Part shown: positions 1-9,740 of the stretch, in pieces
Numbering within the stretch: the first letter of the stretch is position 1
How the letters are laid out: each line of letters begins with the position of its first letter
Program-made: the position numbers and the translations under genes
The notes under the pieces: model-generated
The model's database searches: none
What the model saw: the letters and a program-made list of their open reading frames with translations, nothing else
What the model was told of the DNA's origin: nothing
Assembly: GCF_037893015.1 (NCBI RefSeq)
Contig: NC_133658.1
Span: forward strand, 883,679,038 to 883,743,037
Reading direction: 5' to 3'
Length of the DNA stretch: 64,000 nt
From: Macrotis lagotis
Taxonomy: Eukaryota; Chordata; Mammalia; Peramelemorphia; Peramelidae

Positions 1-540
1 TTTGAATATCAAACATGTTTGTCAGGCAAGGCAAGTGCTCACACGGAGGTCAGGAGAAGCAATACAAGGACTCTCAAGTCTCTCTGAAGAACTTTGGAAT
101 CAGGACAACTAGGTGGGGGGGCAGCGGGTAGTGCACTGGTCCTGGAGTCAGTTGTAATTTTTAAAAAGGAAACATATATAAAAAAAGGATGTTAAAACCA
201 ATTATAATCATTTCAAACAGAAATTTAACCAATGTAAATCAATTGCTATTCATGAGACTAAAAGTTTAAAAACTATTGTAGCAAATAATATAGTTTCTTG
301 TCAAGTAGACAGATATGCAGTCAAGGTCAAAACTGGTTTAAATTATGAACTCATTCATAAAATATTACTGTGAAGGATAGTAGATAATATACAATAATTG
401 CCTAATTTAAAAAAAAAGCAGTGGAAGGGAAAAATCACTTTAAAGAAACTATAGAAACTAAGCAAAGTTATCTTGAAGGCATTTAAGGTTGAAACTGAAA
501 GATAATAGAAAAAACTAGAAAAGGTCTACAAATATTTTTG
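1..540. other. Left flank of the retroviral insertion, AT-rich, no gene
   Basis: AT-rich sequence with no open frame of note. The only recognisable element is a short SINE fragment near 96-156, entered separately. If the promoter assignment at 18.4 kb is right, this stretch lies inside the first intron of NMNAT1 on the minus strand; that is inference. Confidence 0.4.
96..156 (+). repeat. Truncated tRNA-derived SINE fragment
   Basis: A worn head of the common SINE: the core 'gtgcactggtcctggagtcag' is kept, preceded by a G-rich form of the usual 5' start. The B box, the 'acttaataattacctagctg' middle and the 3' tail are missing, so only about 60 bp remain. Confidence 0.55.
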
Positions 541-1251
541 TGTGGGATAAAAATCCACTTTAAACAAATATAGACTCCTCTGAGCAAAAAAAAAAGTTTA
601 TTTTGGCTTTTCTCAAGAAAAGGACACACTCCAAGTCTCACAAAGGTAGTGAAGATCAAGGAGTTGCCCCAAATTGACAGTCAAGCAAGAGTATATGGCC
701 TAATGTGAGCCCCTCCTCCTTCCTATCATACCTATCGACTCATTGTTTAGTCTTCAGAATTACCTTCTACTTGTGAAAATCTACCCCAGCAACAAAGAAA
801 AGAATGAAAGGTTTTCATAAAATATTATCTCACCAACAAGAAGGTGAGAATAACCTTCAGGATTATAACTACCTTACTGAAGTAATGTAACTTGGCTTGT
901 AATGGAAGGTCTAGGAACAGTCTATCATCTTCCTTTTCAGTACTTATCATCAAACAAGAGGAGGCTTATGAGCTTCTTTGGAATACAAGGTCTTTCTCAT
1001 GGGGGAAAAAAGTCTACTTACCCTTCTAGAAGTCAGTAAAAGTAGTCTTATCAAAAGTTAGGAGTGAGCCACCTGTCTGGAATACAAGGGGCTTTTTTCT
1101 AGAAATAGTTTAAGAATTATAGTTTGTTCTTTCTTTAATATTTCTTAACCCTGAGAGGATTTCACTAGGAATTTTAACCCTGAAATGGTTTTATTGGGAA
1201 TATTCCACTCAATCCATCCTCTTTTTTCTTTATATAATATATATTTTGCAT
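541..1251 (-). repeat. Left LTR (3' LTR of the minus-strand retrovirus)
   Basis: Homologous to 7,072-7,630 plus 8,770-8,879. Shared landmarks are 'gataaaaatccact' at the outer edge, the 'tctcacaaaggtagt' block, 'caacaaagaaaagaatgaaa', and the final 'accctgaaatggttttattg'. By eye about nine in ten positions agree, with small indels such as an extra stretch near 835-850. The plus-strand start TGTG is firm to a few bases; the inner boundary near 1,251 is a guess made where the two copies stop aligning. Confidence 0.65.
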
Positions 1252-2217
1252 CCAAAGTCCTCTCACACTTTGATACCTTGATAGCCCTTGATACTATTCT
1301 CTCTTCCTATCCATTTGGGACCCATCTTCTTCTTGGAACCCCAAATAACCCATACACACACATAGACGCAATGGAGGAAGATGAACTCAGCCGGTTACTC
1401 TTTTTTCCCCTGAGACATTCAATATCTTTCTGTATCTGCAGAGTCCATTCCAACCCCCAATTTGGATGACTTGTTGAGATCTCCTCTTCTGGTAAAAGAA
1501 CTTCTTAACATAACATCTTATCAGACAGACTCATATTTTTATCATTAGACCATGAAATTCTAGTGCTGTTACAATTCACATTTTGACTTACTGTCACATT
1601 GATATATATACTTTGCTTTAATAAAAATAAAACTTCTATAATTGTTTATAAGTGAATGTGTTGAAAATTATCAAGTTAACTTGAGCTTACAACATTTACA
1701 TTAAATGATCATCTTAGTACAAAGACTGTTCATCAAGTGACATACAGTATTAACCTCTTGTTCTTCATTAAGATAATAACTCAAACATCCTTAACTAAAA
1801 TAAATTCTTCTTTCTTACCAAAATATTTTCTAAGGTGATTCTTTTCCTGACAGACTCAACTGACTTACATTCCCTTCCTAAAGTAGAACGTGATACTGCT
1901 ACTGCCTAGAAGTGTATTTTGAGATTATATAAACCTTTTTTTAATTCTTCTTACCTAAATATCCTTTTTCCTAGCATGAAATAAGAATAAAATCGAGGGA
2001 TCTTAATTCCTCTCAAAACATATAGCTAACAGAAGAGGTTAAAACCACATGCTGGCCTATCTAGCTATTAAACTCCAATTGACCTAAAACTTCTACAGCA
2101 GATTGACCTTTAGCAATTTACTATAAAGATCCAAGACATCAAATATGTGTGTCTATGTGTGTATACACACACACATACATATATATATAAAACCACAAAA
2201 ATTCCAATTACATATAT

Positions 2218-2263
<46 letters not shown>

Positions 2264-2947
2264 CTCATTGACAAGTTCTTATACAAACAATTCTCTGTAA
2301 TAAACCTGTTTAATTAATTATTAACCATGGTTGAAATACAAATTATTACTTTTCAGAATTCATTCAATCCATTAGAATATCTTAAGGGTCTCTAAATTTA
2401 ACAAAACAGTAATCAGTGTTAACACATTAAGAACTAGATTTCACAAAAGCAATCTTTCCATTATTACATTTATACCTGGACCTATAGATCTAGAGTAAGG
2501 TGCAACACATCATTTAAAAATTTCAGGGAACCCAGAGAGTTATGACCTTTGATAATTTCTCTCATTATTCCTACAAAGCAATCAATCATTAATTCCAGGT
2601 TTGATATCATTACAGTAAAATAGTTTATATTTCCAAAAGTAGATCACATGTTTGATAACACTCTTCAACATCTTACTCTGATAAGTCATCTAATTAGGAT
2701 TACATAATTTTTAATTTCCTAATCATTTTCCAAAGTCCCTCATATTTATTCAACATTATTGGAAAGGGCATCTTGCAGTTAAGATATCCCTCCCAATCTC
2801 TTATACACTGAATTTAATGTGGGGGAAGAAATCTGCAATTTTTACTTCTTTAAAATTTAAACATTAAATTCTTAACCTACATGAAACATAAGGTTTTCAT
2901 GCTGACCTCTCATTCTCTTAAAGCAAAACAAGACAACAGGTTCACTT
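1252..2947. other. Retroviral interior, unreadable
   Basis: AT-rich sequence presumed to be the env and 3' part of the retroviral interior by position. No conserved motif could be read on the minus strand. A 94-residue open frame at 1,185-1,469 on the plus strand starts inside the LTR and looks like chance. A CA/TA microsatellite sits at 2,155-2,273. Confidence 0.35.
2155..2273. repeat. Compound (CA)n/(TA)n microsatellite
   Basis: Two alternating purine-pyrimidine runs, the first around 2,155-2,190 and the second around 2,206-2,273, switch between TATA and CACA steps with a short unique spacer. Confidence 0.9.
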
Positions 2948-3386
2948 ATATGCTGAGTAAGATGTGCAGAACCAGAAAAACACTGTACACCCTAACAGCA
3001 ACATGGGGGTAATGATGAACTTTGATGGACTTGCTCATTCCATCAGTGCAACAATCAGGGACAATTTGGGGCTGTCTACAATGGAGAACACTATCTGTAT
3101 ACAGAGAAAGAACTGTGGAGTTTGAACAAAGACCAAGGACAATTAACTTTAATTTAGAAAAAAAACTGATATCTTATTGTCTGATCTTGCTATCTCTTGC
3201 TATCTCTTATACTTTATGTTTCTTCCTTAAGGATATGATTTCTCTCTCACCACATTCAATTTAGATCAATGTATACCATGGAAACAATGTAAAGACTGGC
3301 AAATTGCCTTCTGTCGGGGGTGAGGGAGGGACATTAAATTGGGGGGAAATTATAAAACTCAAAAATAAATAAAATCTTTAAGTAAA
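2948..3386 (+). mobile_element. 5'-truncated L1, 3' end only
   Basis: Matches the 3' end of the full-length L1 of this window (15,318-15,755) almost throughout: 'cagaaccagaaaaacactgt', then 'aggatatgatttctctctca', then the G-rich run before the A-rich end. Only the last codons of ORF2 and the 3' UTR are present. It lies inside the retroviral interior, so it came later. No clear target-site duplication was found. Confidence 0.85.
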
Positions 3387-4258
3387 GTTAACCTTATAAT
3401 TAGGTATCTTTTATAAACCTCTTCTAAATTTGAGCTTTATAAGTTTATTTCTTCTTTCAAATATACTATTTTCAAAAACAAAGAAAATAAGATTCTCCAT
3501 TAATTTAGTTTTATACAAATGATAATTTTAAAGTCCAATGTACTTTTTACCCATGCCAGTTAACATTGGCATTTACAATTAACATTTACTTATATAATTT
3601 CTTTTTCTTAAATAATAGATAATAAATAAGCTTACACTGATGTTACATATAAATATTCCCTTTTATAAGCATGAGGTGAAAAAACAAAGCCTTTCACAAA
3701 TTCTCTGGGTCAAAAAGACCTTGAGATTATATATATATATATATATATATATCCTGTTGGAAAGGTATTCTCTAGTTTTCTCACAATTCTTTACAAATGT
3801 TAAACCTCAATTCATTCATTGTTTATTATTGTAACAATTTTAAATTCTCAAAAAAAGTTGTTTGAATCTGTTTTTATACAAAGTTTACTAATTATTCATT
3901 ACATATTCCAATTTCATGTATATTCCCTTTACTCCCTAGAATTTTGCAACACAGAAAAATTCTTAAGACCAGTTTTTTATAATTACAAGATTTTCTTTAT
4001 ACTTTTCTTAAATTCCAAAAGTCATATTCAAAATAACCTTAAATCATTTTCTTTTCAAAGCCTTTTTAAAAAGTTTGTCAATTCCTTTTATCTTTATCAG
4101 TGCAATTCTAACATCTCAATGAGCTAACTTTATGAGAGCTTTCTATCCTCACTGACCAACATTTCTTAATATTGGATATTCTGGGGATTAGAGATTCCCC
4201 AGCATTTGAGATATCAAGGTAGTATGTACTAATTCTTTACCTTTTCTGTTTATTATTA
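3387..4258. other. Retroviral interior or flank, AT-rich, no readable gene
   Basis: Very AT-rich. The plus-strand frames at 3,640-3,834 and 3,819-4,127 have biased low-complexity composition and no family resemblance. A pure (TA)n run lies at 3,728-3,752. Confidence 0.35.
3728..3752. repeat. (TA)n microsatellite
   Basis: An uninterrupted AT dinucleotide run of about 12 units. Confidence 0.9.
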
Positions 4259-4560
4259 CTCACTCATCCCAGATTTTTTTCCAGTTACATGAACTATACT
4301 CCAAGCATATTTTGAATCAGTATAAAATACTACTTTCCCCTTGTTTAATAATTCTAAAGCTTGATTAAGAGCACATAACTTGGGGTGGCTAGGTGGCGCA
4401 GTGGATAAAGCACTGGCCCTGGAGTCAGGAGTACCTGGGTTCAAATCCAGTCTCAGACACTAAGACACTTAATAATTACCTAGCCGTGTGGCCTTGGGCA
4501 AGCCACTTAACCTCATTGCCTTGCAAAAACCTAAAAAAAAAGAGCACATAACTCACAAGT
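4259..4560 (-). pseudogene. Retroviral pol remnant, RNase H domain, broken
   Basis: On the minus strand the segment left of the SINE at 4,381-4,539 reads as retroviral RNase H. It has an alpha-helical 'ALNQALELL' type stretch, a basic 'GK' pair, the strand 'VVFYTDSKYAW' with the catalytic Asp of the TDS motif, and the following 'SIVHVTG'. The reading continues to the right of the SINE for about 20 bases before the frame is lost. A SINE with a 14-bp target duplication splits the domain, and stops and frame changes lie around it. It is non-functional. The upstream reverse transcriptase and downstream integrase could not be recognised. Confidence 0.7.
4381..4539 (+). repeat. tRNA-derived SINE inside the pol remnant, with target duplication
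   Basis: Full-length SINE with A box 'tggcgcagtgg', B-box-like 'gttcaaatcc', the 'acttaataattacctag' middle and the 'cattgccttgcaaaaacc' end with an A tail. Flanking direct repeats 'aagagcacataact' at 4,367-4,380 and 4,540-4,553 are exact, so the insertion is fairly young and later than the retrovirus. Confidence 0.92.
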
Positions 4561-4804
4561 CTGTCCTGACAATAGTTTCTGGCAGACTCTCAGACTCCAC
4601 CAAGGTCATTCTGTCCCTATCTATTATAGCATTTCCATTAATTCTTTTTCCTCCTATGATTCTAGAGGAGCCATAAAATATTAGAATAAAAAAATAAACT
4701 TTTTTTCTCTTTACAAACTCCTTAATTCAGTTTGCATGTATTTTAAGATTACTTTGTACAAAAGATTAGCACATTACAGAATTACCCAATTTGAAGAAAC
4801 AATT
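4561..4804. other. Retroviral interior between SINEs
   Basis: No readable frame on either strand beyond a chance 62-residue frame that starts in the SINE. Presumed pol by position. Confidence 0.3.
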
Positions 4805-4819
4805 AACATTTACCTAGCA

Positions 4820-4974
4820 GGCGGCTAGGTGGCGCAGTGGATAGAGCACTAGCCCTGGAAGTCAGAAGTACCTGAGTTCAGACCCCTTCTCAGACAATTA
4901 GATTGCCTAGCTGTGTGACCTTGGGCAGGTCACTTAACCCCATTGCCTTGCCAAAAAACCACCCCCCAAAAAAA
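4820..4974 (+). repeat. tRNA-derived SINE with target duplication
   Basis: Same family as 4,381-4,539, complete from 'gcggctaggtggcgcagtgg' to the A-rich tail. Target duplication 'aacatttacctagca' at 4,805-4,819 against 4,975-4,989 has one mismatch. Confidence 0.92.
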
Positions 4975-4989
4975 AACATTTACCGAGCA

Positions 4990-5542
4990 ATTGTTTTCAT
5001 ATTTAACTTTTTCATATTATAGGTTTTAATACTTCCCAATCAAGTCACTGCCAGATAAGCAAAAGTAGCAATTTAATGCAATTTTCAGATTACTCCAACC
5101 TCATTTAAACATATATCTCCATTTGAACTTTTAGCTTTCTATACTATCTTTTTTTCTTACATGAACCACCTCCCAAGGCTCCCAAAATTCCCAAATCAAT
5201 CCTTTTACTTAGAAAACGTCAAACTTGCTCAAACCTTCTGTCTACATGCTTTAACCAATTTCCATACTTAACAAATGGTTCAAAAACCCCAATTGTCTCT
5301 ATGCCTTGAATCTCTTCCCAGTTCTTTCAGAACCTCTTACTCAGACTATACAACTTACATTTTCCCTTAATATTCTGTTCCACTGTTCTTTTTTATTAAC
5401 TTTTTGATTGCAATTAATATTGTCCTGAGTTAGATCCCCATAGTTTATTTAAAACTTTATTTTACAACTATAAAACCCACATACATAATTCCACTTTTTA
5501 CATTTTTCCATTCAAAGGTTTTAATATTTAACACTTGATTTT
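4990..5542. other. Retroviral interior, no readable gene
   Basis: AT-rich with stops in all frames. Around 5,150-5,290 the minus strand has a short run that could be pol or gag, but it shows no diagnostic motif. Confidence 0.3.
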
Positions 5543-5553
5543 AACTGGTAAAA

Positions 5554-5668
5554 CTATTTATTTATTTGTTTATTTATTTATTTATTTATTTGCTAGGCAA
5601 TGGGGTTCAGTGGCTTGCCCAAGGCCTCCAGGGCCAGTGCTCTATCCACTGCGCCACCTAGCCGCCCC
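5554..5668 (-). repeat. Internally deleted SINE, minus strand, with (TTTA)n tail
   Basis: In reverse orientation the SINE head 'gcggctaggtggcgcagtgg' joins directly to the 3' region, so about 60 bp of the middle is absent. The tail is a TTTA/TTTG run at 5,556-5,591. Exact flanking repeats 'ctggtaaaact' at 5,543-5,553 and 5,669-5,679 show that it inserted as a unit. Confidence 0.85.
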
Positions 5669-5679
5669 CTGGTAAAACT

Positions 5680-5988
5680 TCTGAGAAGACAAACAGCTAT
5701 TTTAAAAAAATCTCACAGCCTAATTGGAATATCCCCTGCTCCCCTCTTCAGATAGAATAAACCATATAATTTCTCTTATAAGGAGGCAGGTCCAAAATCT
5801 TTCCTGGGGGCTCTTCTGTTCTCAGATCCCCACTTGTTCCATTACTCTCTGTAATAATTAACATTACAAGAATATATACTGATAAATTCCTGAAACTATG
5901 TTACCGTATCATTCTGGTAAAAGATTAACTATTTAGTTTCCCTTTCCTGGCATTTCTATGTAATCAAATTATATACTTTAGAATTAGA
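5680..5988. other. Retroviral interior, no readable gene
   Basis: No motif or repeat recognised. By position this would be gag or the leader of the minus-strand element. Confidence 0.3.
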
Positions 5989-6178
5989 GGGGCGGCTAGG
6001 TGGCACAGTAGATAGAGCACTGGATACAGCACTGGATAGAGCACCAGCCCTGAAGTCAGGAGTATCTGAGTTCAAATCCGGCCTCAGACACTTAATAATT
6101 ACCTAGCCATGTGGCCTTGGGCAAGACACTTAACCTCATTGCCTTGCAAAAACCTAAAAAAAAAAAAAAAAAAAAAAA
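5989..6178 (+). repeat. SINE with internal duplication of the head
   Basis: Full SINE in which the segment 'gatagagcactg' after the A box is repeated two to three times before the normal 'ccagccctgaagtcaggag'. It ends in a pure A run of about 20 bases. No clear target duplication. Confidence 0.88.
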
Positions 6179-7071
6179 TTAACCTGACTCTCTTCTCTTC
6201 TCTTTCTGAAATTTATTTCTCAAAAACTTTCTCAAATTAAAATTGCATTTCTTTCTATGATGTCTTCATTTAACATATAGTAATATCCACTGTCTCTTTC
6301 CTGTTTCTTTAACTTCAAAATAAGGTTCCTTTTAACCCTTATTTTACTAAGTCTTCATGAAACAATTCTCTCTATTATTAATTCGTCCTTTTTCTTAATA
6401 AATTCCCTTTTTGCTCCCATTTCCCTCCAAGTTTGAGAAATAACAACAACAACAACAACAACAACAACCCAGGCCAGTGCTCCAGAGAAAAGAAGCTGGG
6501 ATGGGGAGGAGGGAGAGGAGGAGAAAGCATTCTGGAAACACAGAATCACAGCAAAGAAATGGGGACGAGAAACAGTCAACAGCATTTTATCATTTTCTGC
6601 ACTTTTCCCTTTTTACTTTGGATTTCTTCCCCATTATTAAGTCCAGACCCTAGAGTTCTCAGCTGGCACAACCCTTCTGTCTTGTCCCTATGGCCCCTAA
6701 CCGCTCAGACTTCTTTGGAATCTCTCTCTGCAAACTGTATTAATTGCTTGGGAGTATTTCCACCCTTGCCCTTTTTTCTGTACCCATCAGATTCAATCTG
6801 CAGATTTGATCTGCATGGGAGCAGCATGGGTTGGATCCATCCAGGGCTACACCTAGGCTTTTTCACACAAACTTATGGACTGTGGTACCATCTCTGGGTC
6901 TTCTCCTCTGGTGGGTTGTCTCCCTTATAGTGCTGCCTCCTGAGGTCCTCTATCTTTCAATTTTGCTCAAACTAAGTCTCTCTTTGGGATTTTTCCCTTG
7001 CTCCTTAAGGGATCTCCTGGGTGTTAAATCACAAGCTGCTGATAATATCCAACATAGCACATGCTTGTGTC
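6179..7071. other. Presumed gag or leader region of the retrovirus, no readable gene
   Basis: Lies between a SINE and the 5' LTR. Open frames here (for example 6,433-6,930 plus) contain a homopolymeric run from the AAC repeat and no family signal. If the LTR orientation is right, the leader and primer-binding site should sit just left of 7,072; I recognise no standard tRNA complement there. Confidence 0.3.
6442..6469. repeat. (AAC)n microsatellite
   Basis: About nine AAC units in a row; translated it gives poly-Asn on one strand and poly-Val on the other, which explains two spurious frames. Confidence 0.9.
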
Positions 7072-8879
7072 TGTGATAAAAATCCACTTAAAAAAAATAT
7101 AGAAACTCCTCTAAGCAAGGAAAAAAAAGTTTATTTTGGCTTTTCTTGAGAAAAGGGCACGCTCCAAGTCTCACAAAGGTAGTGGAGATCAAGGAGCTGC
7201 CCCAAATTGACAGTCAAGCAAGATTTATATGGCCTAATGTGATCCCCTCCTCCTCCTATCATCCCACTCTGTTAACTCATTGTTTAGTCTTCAGTTACAT
7301 TCTACTTGTGAAAAGCCACCCCAGCAACAAAGAAAAGAATGAAAGGTTTTCATAAAATATTACTTCACCAACCTTCAGGATTATAACTATCTTTTTGAAG
7401 TAATGTAACTTGTCTTGGAATGCAAGGTCTAGGAACAGTCTACTTATCATCAAACAAGAGGAGGCTTATGAGCTTCTTTGGAATGCAAGGTTTTTTTCAT
7501 GGGAAAAAGTCTACTATCCTTCTAGTAGTCAGTAAAAGTAGTCTTATCAAAAGTTAGGAAAGTGAGCCACCTGTTTGGAATACAAGGAGCTTTCTTCTAG
7601 AAATAATTTAAAAATAATAGTTTGTTCTTTCTTTAATATTTCTTTTTTTTGCGATCATATAAATTCTCTATTCTTATAAAAAAGGCAAAAAACCAAAACA
7701 CTTGTTAGTGCAGCAGGCATTCCCATATCTAAGAAGATAACAGAGTTGTTTCCTCTCAGCTTGTGTTTGGGGAAAAGGGTTTGCGGTATTTGCAATACAT
7801 TGTCAGCTGTTTCCCTCGGTTTACTTGGAGACGATGATCCACCATGTTCTGAATTTTTTCCAATCCAGCAGTAGTGAACAGAGTATCTAGTTCACCTTGT
7901 GTGAAGAAGTAAACTCTGGTACCATCACCTCTCACATAAAAATTTTCAGACAAACATCGACCTGTTTTAAATCGGAGTTGAGCCATATCATAACGGCCAT
8001 AATCTCGCAAAAGAATCATCCCTCCAGGTTTCAGAAGACAGTTCAGCCGACTGATGGCATTCTGCATCTTGTCTGGGACAACTGATGAAAGGATAAAGAT
8101 GAGCATAATGATATCAAGAGTCGCCCTGGGCACTGGGTAATTCTTATCCTCATCACACAGATCATGAACAAAGGCAAAACATCAGGAAGAATCATATTCT
8201 GAATTTGTCCGGACAAGATCTAAAGTTGTGGTAGAGAAGTCACAGCAATAAACAAAGAGTCCTGGATCATTGTTAGTATGTAAAATTGGAAAGACTGTGT
8301 TTCCCACACCACAGCCAACCTCTAGTATGTGGTAGGTGGCTGAGGAACCAGGAAAGTCATTAGTGTTTATATCCAGATGCTCGAATTGCTGAGTTGCCTC
8401 ATCTATGGGGTATTTCTTCTGCTCTTTGTGATCAAGGTTGTGTGAAAAAGTTTTATGTTGTTCTTGAGTATTAGATACTATCAATCCAAGTCCATCTTTA
8501 GAGCCTCTGTGTTCCATTATTTCATGGTCAATATCTTTTAATGGTAAGTCCTTTACGTTACTTTGGTTCTGGCAAGGAATCAGTTCAGGAAATTCAGTAA
8601 AAAGCCAGTGTCTATCTTTGAAAAACCCATTTTCATGAATTTTGTAGAAGTCATTCCAGTATTCATGTGCATTGATCTCATATTCAACTTGCTTTTCGGG
8701 CGTCACTCTCTGGGTGCTGTTCTCCCAGACTTTCCTCTCCACCGCCGCCTCCTCTCTTTAATATTTCTTAACCCTGAAAGGATTTCACTAGGAATATTAA
8801 CCCTGAAATGGTTTTATTGGGAATATTTCACTCATTTTTTATAACACATACTTTACATTATTTTAAGGAAACTGTAACA
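7072..8879 (-). repeat. Right LTR (5' LTR), split by the METTL2 retrocopy
   Basis: The LTR parts are 7,072-7,644 and 8,755-8,879. They align with 541-1,251 on both sides of the insertion, and the junction falls in the 'tctttaatatttctt' block that occurs once in the left LTR (near 1,131-1,147). The right end, about 8,879, is set only by loss of similarity and by a possible CA terminus. Confidence 0.65.
7645..8754 (-). pseudogene. METTL2: Processed METTL2-type retrocopy, 5'-truncated, one nonsense codon
   Basis: Read on the minus strand, 8,757 to 7,756 is one continuous frame resembling METTL2, the methyltransferase that makes 3-methylcytidine in tRNA anticodon loops. The segment '[20 protein letters not shown]' is followed by the SAM-binding motif '[10 protein letters not shown]' (about residues 140-150 of this copy) and '[20 protein letters not shown]'. 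No intron interrupts the frame. The copy lacks about the first 50 codons of the family. The frame holds one TGA at 8,182-8,184, where METTL2 normally has an Arg; a CGA to TGA change at a CpG would explain it. The stop at 7,756 is followed by about 100 bases of 3' UTR and an A tail (T run at 7,643-7,650). Direct repeats 'tctttaatatttctt' at 7,630-7,644 and 8,755-8,769 flank it. Protein function is unlikely. Confidence 0.9.
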
Positions 8880-8937
8880 CCCAGGAGCCCAAATGCTTCT
8901 TCGTGACACAATGAAAAACAAATGACAACTTCTGGCC

Positions 8938-8947
8938 AAGATGGCGG
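8938..8947 (+). promoter_or_regulatory. YY1-like site at the L1 5' end
   Basis: The bases 'aagatggcgg' match the YY1 core. In human L1 a YY1 site near the 5' end directs transcription to start at the first base. Its place here, within about 15 bases of the apparent L1 start, supports a complete 5' end. Confidence 0.6.
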
Positions 8948-9740
8948 AGAGAAGACAGGCACAGTTCTAAAGTCTCCTGATCTCTTCCCCATCTATCACA
9001 TGAAACAAACCTCTTAAAAGAAAACTGACCCACAAAACCCAGAAAGAAAAGCCAGGAGAAAGAACATCTACCTCGGGATTTGTCCCCGGAAGCAGCTTTG
9101 GCCGAATTCTGGCAGGTGAGTCTAGGCTCAGAGGGAGGATCAGCCCTGGATCAGCCAGATCAGCGGCTGGATTGGAACCAGGAGTCTGGGGGCCCGCGAG
9201 CCGGACTTGCTGGATCAGTGGTGGGGCTGGACCACGGGAGCATTAGTCGGCGGGAGAGCGGAGGCACTGGTGTTGGAGCTGTCCCCCAGGAGATCCTGGA
9301 GAGGGCTAGGGGGAGAGTTCTGGAGCAGGAAGGCTTCTGACACCATCCCCGGGCCCCTCTGGTCTGAGTCCCATTACAACTCAGACTTCTTCCCTTACAA
9401 ACAAATGCAAACTACTTCTGCCTCAGGCCCAGGTGTGTGAGCAGAAGAACCAGCCCAGCTGAGGAATGACCTCAGGCCAGGGTAAAGCCCACCACTGATT
9501 GAAGGCAAAAGAATTCAATAGCTTCAACTCCTCCCTTCAAGGAAAGGGAGAAGGCCTCAGCCAAGGTCACAGACACTCCAGAGAAAGCAACCAACACCTC
9601 CTACTGGCCAGCCAGAGGAACTGCACTCAGGGAGTAAAGCCTTTAGCGATCCCAAGCCCCAGGAACCAGCTCCTCCCCCCAACTCAGGTCTTAGCAAAAA
9701 GAAGAAGGGTCAGTGGAAAGGTGGATCCATAGAAAAATTC
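8948..9740 (+). other. L1 5' UTR
   Basis: GC-richer than its surroundings and followed directly by the ORF1 start at 9,741. The short frames at 9,080-9,340, 9,207-9,440 and 9,499-9,732 show no domain and are taken as untranslated leader. Confidence 0.6.

Larger units (their letters stand above)
541..8879 (-). mobile_element. Endogenous retrovirus, minus strand, two LTRs, heavily decayed
   Basis: Two related sequences, one starting near 541 and one near 7,072, lie in the same orientation about 6.5 kb apart. They share long blocks, including the stretch around 600-830 against 7,130-7,350, and a shared end near 1,205 and 8,835. Between them the minus strand keeps a retroviral RNase H fragment (4,259-4,560), which fixes the orientation: the right copy is the 5' LTR and the left copy the 3' LTR. 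The interior is full of later insertions: four SINEs, a truncated L1 3' end at 2,948-3,386 and microsatellites. Outer edges are approximate because no flanking duplication was recognised. No gag or env frame could be read and I could not find a primer-binding site I recognise. The class (gamma-like or other) is undecided. Confidence 0.65.

Noticed and set aside
3022-3264. 80-residue plus-strand frame, possible small protein
   Set aside because: The same sequence recurs at 15,370-15,620 and (reverse) at 46,640-46,835: it is an L1 3' UTR.
4381-4539. SINE heads as possible tRNA genes
   Set aside because: The A and B boxes resemble a tRNA, but no cloverleaf or anticodon arm is kept and the sequence continues into the SINE body; the same holds for every copy in the window.
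6433-6930. 165-residue frame starting with poly-Asn
   Set aside because: The Asn run comes from the AAC microsatellite; the rest has no family signal and lies in retroviral leader or gag sequence on the wrong strand.
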